Part shown: positions 40,514-44,647 of the stretch, in pieces
Layout: each line of letters begins with the position of its first letter
Position numbering within the stretch: the first letter of the stretch is position 1
DNA from: Sphingobacterium bovistauri
GTDB taxonomy: Bacteria > Bacteroidota > Bacteroidia > Sphingobacteriales > Sphingobacteriaceae
Direction of reading: 5' to 3'
Assembly (NCBI RefSeq): GCF_020295405.1
Contig: NZ_JADEYP010000033.1
Coordinates: forward strand, 1-44,647
DNA length: 44,647 bases
Made by a program: the position numbers and the translations under genes
Notes under the pieces: model-generated
What the model was told of the DNA's origin: nothing
Seen by the model: only the letters and a program-made list of their open reading frames with translations
The model's database searches: none

Positions 40514-43500
40514 ATGGAACTAACTAAACTTGAGATCAAAGGATTTAAAAGTTTTGGTGATAAAATCACAATAAATTTTAATGAAGGTGTTACTGCTATT
40601 GTAGGGCCAAATGGCTGTGGTAAATCCAATGTGGTGGATGCAATTCGGTGGGTATTGGGTGAACAAAGCACAAAAAATCTTCGTTCGGAAAAGATGGAAA
40701 ACATTATTTTCAACGGAACGAAAACACGTAAACCAGCCAATCTTGCTGAAGTTTCTTTAACATTCAACAACAATAAAAATATCTTACCTACAGAATTTAC
40801 GACTGTATCGATTACACGCAAACTGTATCGTACAGGTGAGTCTGAATATCGTTTAAATGATGTGAAATGTCGTCTAAAGGATATTACTGATTTATTCTTG
40901 GATACAGGTATTGGTGCGGACACCTACTCTATTATTGAGCTCAAGATGATTGACGAGATTATTGCGAACAAGGATAATTCTCGACGTGCATTATTTGAGG
41001 AAGCATCTGGTATTTCAAAATATAAAGTCCGTAAAAAACAAACACTTAGCAAGTTAAAAGATACCGAAGCAGATTTATCACGTGTTGATGATTTGTTATT
41101 CGAGATTACGAAAAACCTTAAATCTTTAGAAAATCAAGCCAAGAAAGCAGATAAATATTTCCAATTAAAAGAAGAATACAAACAATCTAGTATTGGATTG
41201 GCTTATTATCGTTTGGATAGCTTTAGCTCTGATTTAGGAGCCTTAGCGGATAAGGAGAAGGATTTACAGCAATCGTTAGGAACTACACTCGAACAAATAG
41301 ATATTAAAGAGAAAGAACTTCGTGCTGGTCGTGAAGAGATTCTTTCCAAAGAAAAGAGCTTAGGCGCGCAACAAAAAACTACGAATGAGTTTAATAATAA
41401 AATTCGTGCATACGAGTCTGAAAAGAAAATTAAAAACGAACGTCTACACCATCTTAAAGAGCGTGAGTCACGTATTACAGCCGAATTTAATTTAGATAAA
41501 CAGCAGTTAACTAATGTTGAGTATACCATCAAAAGGCTTAATGAAGAAATTTATGAAGAGCAAGCTAAACTAGATGTAGCTCAGGATGATATACAAAAAA
41601 ACAAAACTGAGGTCGAAGAGCTTAAAGGGCAGCAGCAGACCGCGAAAAACAAATTGGATAGATTTGTTCAGGATAACAATGAGCTTCAAAACAAAATTTA
41701 TAAAGTAGAAAAAGATATCGCTGTTCTAAATATTCAGAAGGAATCATTAGAACAGGAGTCACTTCGCAATGCTTCAGATGCTTCATCCAAAGCAGAAGAA
41801 TTGTCTCAATTTAATATTGCGGTTGCAGAATTGCAAGGTAAATTAGACACTCAACAACAACATTACGATGAAGCTATTGGAATTGAAAATGATTTGAATC
41901 GTCAAATCGATCAATCAGAATCTCAATTGCAAGAGACTCGTGCTTTATTGAGTAAAGAATCTCGTTTGGTGGATGCCAAACAAAACGAGTACAACTTGAC
42001 TAAATCGCTGGTGGATAACTTAGAAGGTTTCCCTGAATCTATTAAATTCTTACGTAAGAATGCTGGTTGGCCGAAATCCTACCCTTTATTCTCTGATATT
42101 TTATTTTGTCAAGAAGAATATCGTGTAGCTATTGAAAACTACCTGGAATCAGTTATGAATCATTATGTGGTCGATACTAAGCAAGATGCTGTACAGGCTA
42201 TTCAGTTATTAAGTGATTCTTCAAGAGGGCGTGCTAATTTCTTTGTTTTAGAATCTGTTATAGATAATAAAAGTAATAATTTTATAGTTCCTGAAAATAT
42301 GGTACCTGCGATGCAGGTTATCAAAGTAGATAAAAAATATGAGAAGCTATGTCTTCAATTATTAAGTAATGTTTATTTATTAAAATCAGACGATGCGAAG
42401 GCTTTAGATATTGAACTACCTCATGAAGATATGATTATACTTCATCATGAAGGAAAATTCAGTAAGCATAAATTGGGTATTAGTGGTGGTTCTGTAGGTC
42501 TGTTTGAGGGCAAGCGCATTGGTCGCGCTAAAAATTTAGAAAGCTTAGCTAAAGAGATCAAAGATTTAAATGAGCGAATCGCTGAATTACAGCACACAGA
42601 AGCTGAATTAGTCGATAAAATCACTTCTTTGAAATTGCAGTCACAGAAAGAAATCATTGATGAAATACGTATTCAATTGGCACGTATTCAGAATGAATGG
42701 ACTTCTGTAAAAACAAAGCAAGAACAATATCAAGCTTTCATCTCTAACTCACAAAATCGAAAACAAGATATTGAAAGACGTCTTAATGAAATCTCAGATG
42801 AGCTCACGAAAGCAGAGCCAGAACTGAAGATCTTAAAAGTTGAAGTTGATGAACGTCAAAAACAATTAGCGGACTTACAATCTGCTTATCAAGAATTGAA
42901 TGAGATTGTACAAGAGAAATCAACAACGTACAATCAAGAAAATATTCGTCTTCATCAACAACAAAATAAAGTTTCGGGTATTCAGAAAGATTTGGAATAC
43001 CGCGAAAGTCAAAAAGAGGCTTTAGAGTTACGTACCTCTAAAAATAACGCTGAGATGGAACAAATCAAGGTGGATATGAAAGATGCGTTGACTTTTACGG
43101 ATAGTAATGATAACGATTTGAAAGAACTTTACGAACAACGTGAAGCCTTAGATAAGGCACTTCATGATATGGAAGAAGAATTCTATGCATTTCGTAAGCG
43201 TTTGAATGATTTGGAAGAAGAGGTTGCTACTTTGCGTAAATCGAAAGACCAACTCGATTTCTTAATCACTGAAGTAAAAGATAAAAAGACAACTTTGCAA
43301 ATCGATTTAAACTCATTGAAAGAGCGTCTTTCTGTAGAATTTAATATTGATATTAAAGAGTTATTGGAAGGTGACCTTCCAGAAATTGAGCAAACACAAG
43401 AGGAATTAGGCTCGTTGTGTACACGTCTTAAAAAGCAATTGGATGAATATGGTACAATAAATCCGATGGCCAAAGAAGCGTATGATGAGATTACGCAACG

Positions 43501-44053
43501 CTACGATTTTATCAACAAAGAGAAAAATGACTTATTAGAAGCCAAGGCTACGTTGATGTCAACTATTGAAGAAATTGACGGCAGCGCTAATGAAAAATTT
43601 ATGCATGCCTTTAATACTGTTCGAGAGAATTTTATTAAAGTATTCCGCTCTTTATTTAATGAAGAAGATAGTTGTGATTTGATCTTATCAGATCCAAGTC
43701 ATCCATTAGAGTCAGATATTGATATTATCGCTAGACCAAAAGGTAAACGTCCGTTGTCTATCAATCAGCTATCAGGTGGTGAGAAAACATTGACTTCTAC
43801 TGCCCTATTATTCTCGTTATACTTACTTAAGCCAGCTCCATTCTGTATCTTCGATGAGGTAGATGCACCGTTGGATGATACAAATATTGATAAGTTTAAT
43901 AACATCATTAAACAGTTTTCTAATCAGTCTCAGTTTATAGTAGTGTCACACAATAAACGTACGATCGCAAGTACGGATATAATTTATGGCGTGACTATGG
44001 TCGAACAAGGTATTTCACGTGTAGTACCTGTTGATTTGCGGGAAGTTGCTTAG
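40514..44053 (+). CDS. smc: Chromosome segregation ATPase SMC
   Basis: Full-length SMC of 1179 residues, the motor of bacterial condensin. Walker A GPNGCGKSN is at residues 31-39, followed by the N-terminal R-loop region AIRWVLGEQSTKNLR. Two long coiled-coil arms (about 170-500 and 670-1020) flank a hinge at about 510-660 (FLRKNAGWPKSYPLFSDILF onward). The C-terminal head has the signature LSGGEKTLTSTALLF from residue 1086 and Walker B FCIFDEVDAPLDD around 1110. The D-loop and VVSHNKRT switch are present. No scpA or scpB is adjacent. Confidence 0.98.
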   Translation: MELTKLEIKGFKSFGDKITINFNEGVTAIVGPNGCGKSNVVDAIRWVLGEQSTKNLRSEKMENIIFNGTKTRKPANLAEVSLTFNNNKNILPTEFTTVSITRKLYRTGESEYRLNDVKCRLKDITDLFLDTGIGADTYSIIELKMIDEIIANKDNSRRALFEEASGISKYKVRKKQTLSKLKDTEADLSRVDDLLFEITKNLKSLENQAKKADKYFQLKEEYKQSSIGLAYYRLDSFSSDLGALADKEKDLQQSLGTTLEQIDIKEKELRAGREEILSKEKSLGAQQKTTNEFNNKIRAYESEKKIKNERLHHLKERESRITAEFNLDKQQLTNVEYTIKRLNEEIYEEQAKLDVAQDDIQKNKTEVEELKGQQQTAKNKLDRFVQDNNELQNKIYKVEKDIAVLNIQKESLEQESLRNASDASSKAEELSQFNIAVAELQGKLDTQQQHYDEAIGIENDLNRQIDQSESQLQETRALLSKESRLVDAKQNEYNLTKSLVDNLEGFPESIKFLRKNAGWPKSYPLFSDILFCQEEYRVAIENYLESVMNHYVVDTKQDAVQAIQLLSDSSRGRANFFVLESVIDNKSNNFIVPENMVPAMQVIKVDKKYEKLCLQLLSNVYLLKSDDAKALDIELPHEDMIILHHEGKFSKHKLGISGGSVGLFEGKRIGRAKNLESLAKEIKDLNERIAELQHTEAELVDKITSLKLQSQKEIIDEIRIQLARIQNEWTSVKTKQEQYQAFISNSQNRKQDIERRLNEISDELTKAEPELKILKVEVDERQKQLADLQSAYQELNEIVQEKSTTYNQENIRLHQQQNKVSGIQKDLEYRESQKEALELRTSKNNAEMEQIKVDMKDALTFTDSNDNDLKELYEQREALDKALHDMEEEFYAFRKRLNDLEEEVATLRKSKDQLDFLITEVKDKKTTLQIDLNSLKERLSVEFNIDIKELLEGDLPEIEQTQEELGSLCTRLKKQLDEYGTINPMAKEAYDEITQRYDFINKEKNDLLEAKATLMSTIEEIDGSANEKFMHAFNTVRENFIKVFRSLFNEEDSCDLILSDPSHPLESDIDIIARPKGKRPLSINQLSGGEKTLTSTALLFSLYLLKPAPFCIFDEVDAPLDDTNIDKFNNIIKQFSNQSQFIVVSHNKRTIASTDIIYGVTMVEQGISRVVPVDLREVA

Positions 44054-44077
44054 TATTAATTGATTATAAATTCATAT

Positions 44078-44117
44078 AAAAGCCTTTGTTTACTTAAACA
44101 AAGGCTTTTGTGTTTTT
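44078..44117 (+). terminator. Terminator of smc
   Basis: A perfect 15-bp stem AAAAGCCTTTGTTTA (44078-44092) with 44095-44109, tight loop, followed by GTGTTTTT. Confidence 0.9.
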
Positions 44118-44197
44118 GATGGAGGGTTAAATAATGTTAAAGGATAAACAATATCCATGCCGGCTTGTTGTTTTAATATCACTAACATATAAGAACT

Positions 44198-44491
44198 ATG
44201 GATAAATTGAAAAAATTTGAATTGATGGCTAAGATTACTCGAGAACTTGAAGATGTTAGAAACAGCCAACAAGCTGTTTTGGAAAAAATAGGTAAAATAG
44301 AAGTAGATAATATTGAATTGGGAGATAAATTAATAGAAAGTGAAATTCCAGAAATTTATTCCCGAACAGCTCAAAATGCGGATGCAATAAAATCTATTCT
44401 TGATGACTTCCAAAACAAAACTGAAGAGTTTGGTGAGAAAAATAATGTTGAGAAATTAAAAGAGCAACGAGACATCAATAGTCTTAAATAA
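44198..44491 (+). CDS. Small coiled-coil hypothetical protein (97 aa)
   Basis: A 97-residue acidic protein, nearly all helical, with heptad-like spacing in LEDVRNSQQAVLEKIGKIEV and LDDFQNKTEEFGEKNNVEKL. No signal peptide, membrane helix or catalytic motif. Function unknown. It follows the smc terminator and is separated from the IS3 element by only 16 bp, so its 3' side may have been altered by insertion; the reading frame itself looks intact. Confidence 0.6.
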   Translation: MDKLKKFELMAKITRELEDVRNSQQAVLEKIGKIEVDNIELGDKLIESEIPEIYSRTAQNADAIKSILDDFQNKTEEFGEKNNVEKLKEQRDINSLK

Positions 44492-44507
44492 AAAAGGCGA
44501 TCTTAAT

Positions 44508-44647
44508 TGGACTGCCCCCAAAAAGTTAGACGAATTTATGCAATCTTTTTGAAATAATGAGCTCGGTATTCTATCGGGCTCATTCCTTTTAAATTTGATT
44601 TAATTCTAACCTTATTATAGTAATTGATATAACTTATTATTTCCTTT
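44508..44647. mobile_element. Right-edge end of an IS3-family element (IS150-like)
   Basis: The terminal inverted repeat TGGACTGCCCCCAAAAAGTT begins at 44508 and is typical of IS3-family elements in Sphingobacterium-like genomes. The 3' end of the transposase lies just inside it. The other end and any target duplication are outside the window. Confidence 0.85.
44536..44647 (-). CDS. IS3-family transposase OrfB, C-terminus (partial)
   Basis: The minus strand frame ends ...ISYINYYNKVRIKSNLKGMS then PIEYRAHYFKKIA and a TAA at 44538-44536. YIxYYNxxRI-x-x-x-LKGMSPxxYR is the classic C-terminal pattern of IS150-type DDE transposases (integrase core). The catalytic DDE residues lie beyond the right edge. 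The frame is open to the edge, so the copy may be intact. Confidence 0.9.
   Translation of the reverse strand, partial: KEIISYINYYNKVRIKSNLKGMSPIEYRAHYFKKIA

Noticed and set aside
40348..40923. A 191-codon minus-strand frame at the start of smc.
   Set aside because: Antisense to the conserved SMC N-terminal head; the composition is that of a shadow frame.

Overview
The window is chromosomal DNA of a low-GC member of the Bacteroidota, most likely a Sphingobacterium- or Pedobacter-like species. The signs are a SusC/SusD pair, -7 promoter boxes of the form TAnnTTTG, almost no Shine-Dalgarno sequences, Bacteroidota-type insertion sequences, and many conserved small Bacteroidota proteins. Most of the window is ordinary core genome. 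Both edges are cut through insertion-sequence material.

Layout: 1-0.4 kb, the N-terminus of a transposase-like gene (left edge) and tRNA-Ser(UGA). 0.5-4.8 kb, ispE, two tandem PQQ-type sugar dehydrogenases and a methyltransferase. 4.9-9.5 kb, a SusC/SusD nutrient-uptake operon. 9.7-11.4 kb, a YbiT-like ABC-F ATPase. 11.4-13.2 kb, a small scar-like island flanked by direct repeats of about 106-113 bp, holding two broken genes and one lipoprotein gene. 13.2-15.7 kb, an AraC regulator and an acyl-CoA dehydrogenase. 15.7-22.9 kb, a phosphoesterase, TraX, an exonuclease/GIY-YIG fusion, TauE, a HAD phosphatase, a serine hydrolase, and an SPFH protein with a tiny Arc-type DNA-binding partner. 22.9-24.4 kb, a LapA-like membrane protein and the rpsF-rpsR-rplI operon. 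24.8-27.4 kb, a divergent arsenic-type operon (arsR, DUF6428, arsenate-reductase-like phosphatase, no efflux pump) and a marR-DUF2798 operon. 27.4-30.8 kb, an IS3 remnant, a large TlpA-like thioredoxin protein and a fragment resembling a Kup transporter. 30.8-39.7 kb, a cation transporter, a PLP deaminase family enzyme, gdhA, a zinc-less sirtuin, an ATP-cone/nuclease fusion with a DUF2007 protein, trpS and a deoxynucleoside kinase. 39.7-44.6 kb, a cyclophilin, smc, a small coiled-coil protein and the end of an IS3-family element running off the right edge.

I found no CRISPR array, prophage or complete known defence system. The points most worth follow-up are: (1) the ATP-cone/PD-(D/E)XK nuclease next to a DUF2007 zinc-ribbon protein, near a deoxynucleoside kinase; (2) the SPFH-Arc pair behind a cluster of TGATATCA palindromes; (3) the ABC-F protein whose second ATP site is degenerate in all three of its elements; (4) strong Shine-Dalgarno sequences only on rpsR and rplI; (5) several genes whose -7 box ends 4-6 nt before the ATG, predicting leaderless mRNAs; (6) two distant terminators that share an 11-nt loop core; and (7) the repeat-flanked island at 11.4-13.2 kb. 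Function calls rest on motifs read by eye; no database search was possible.
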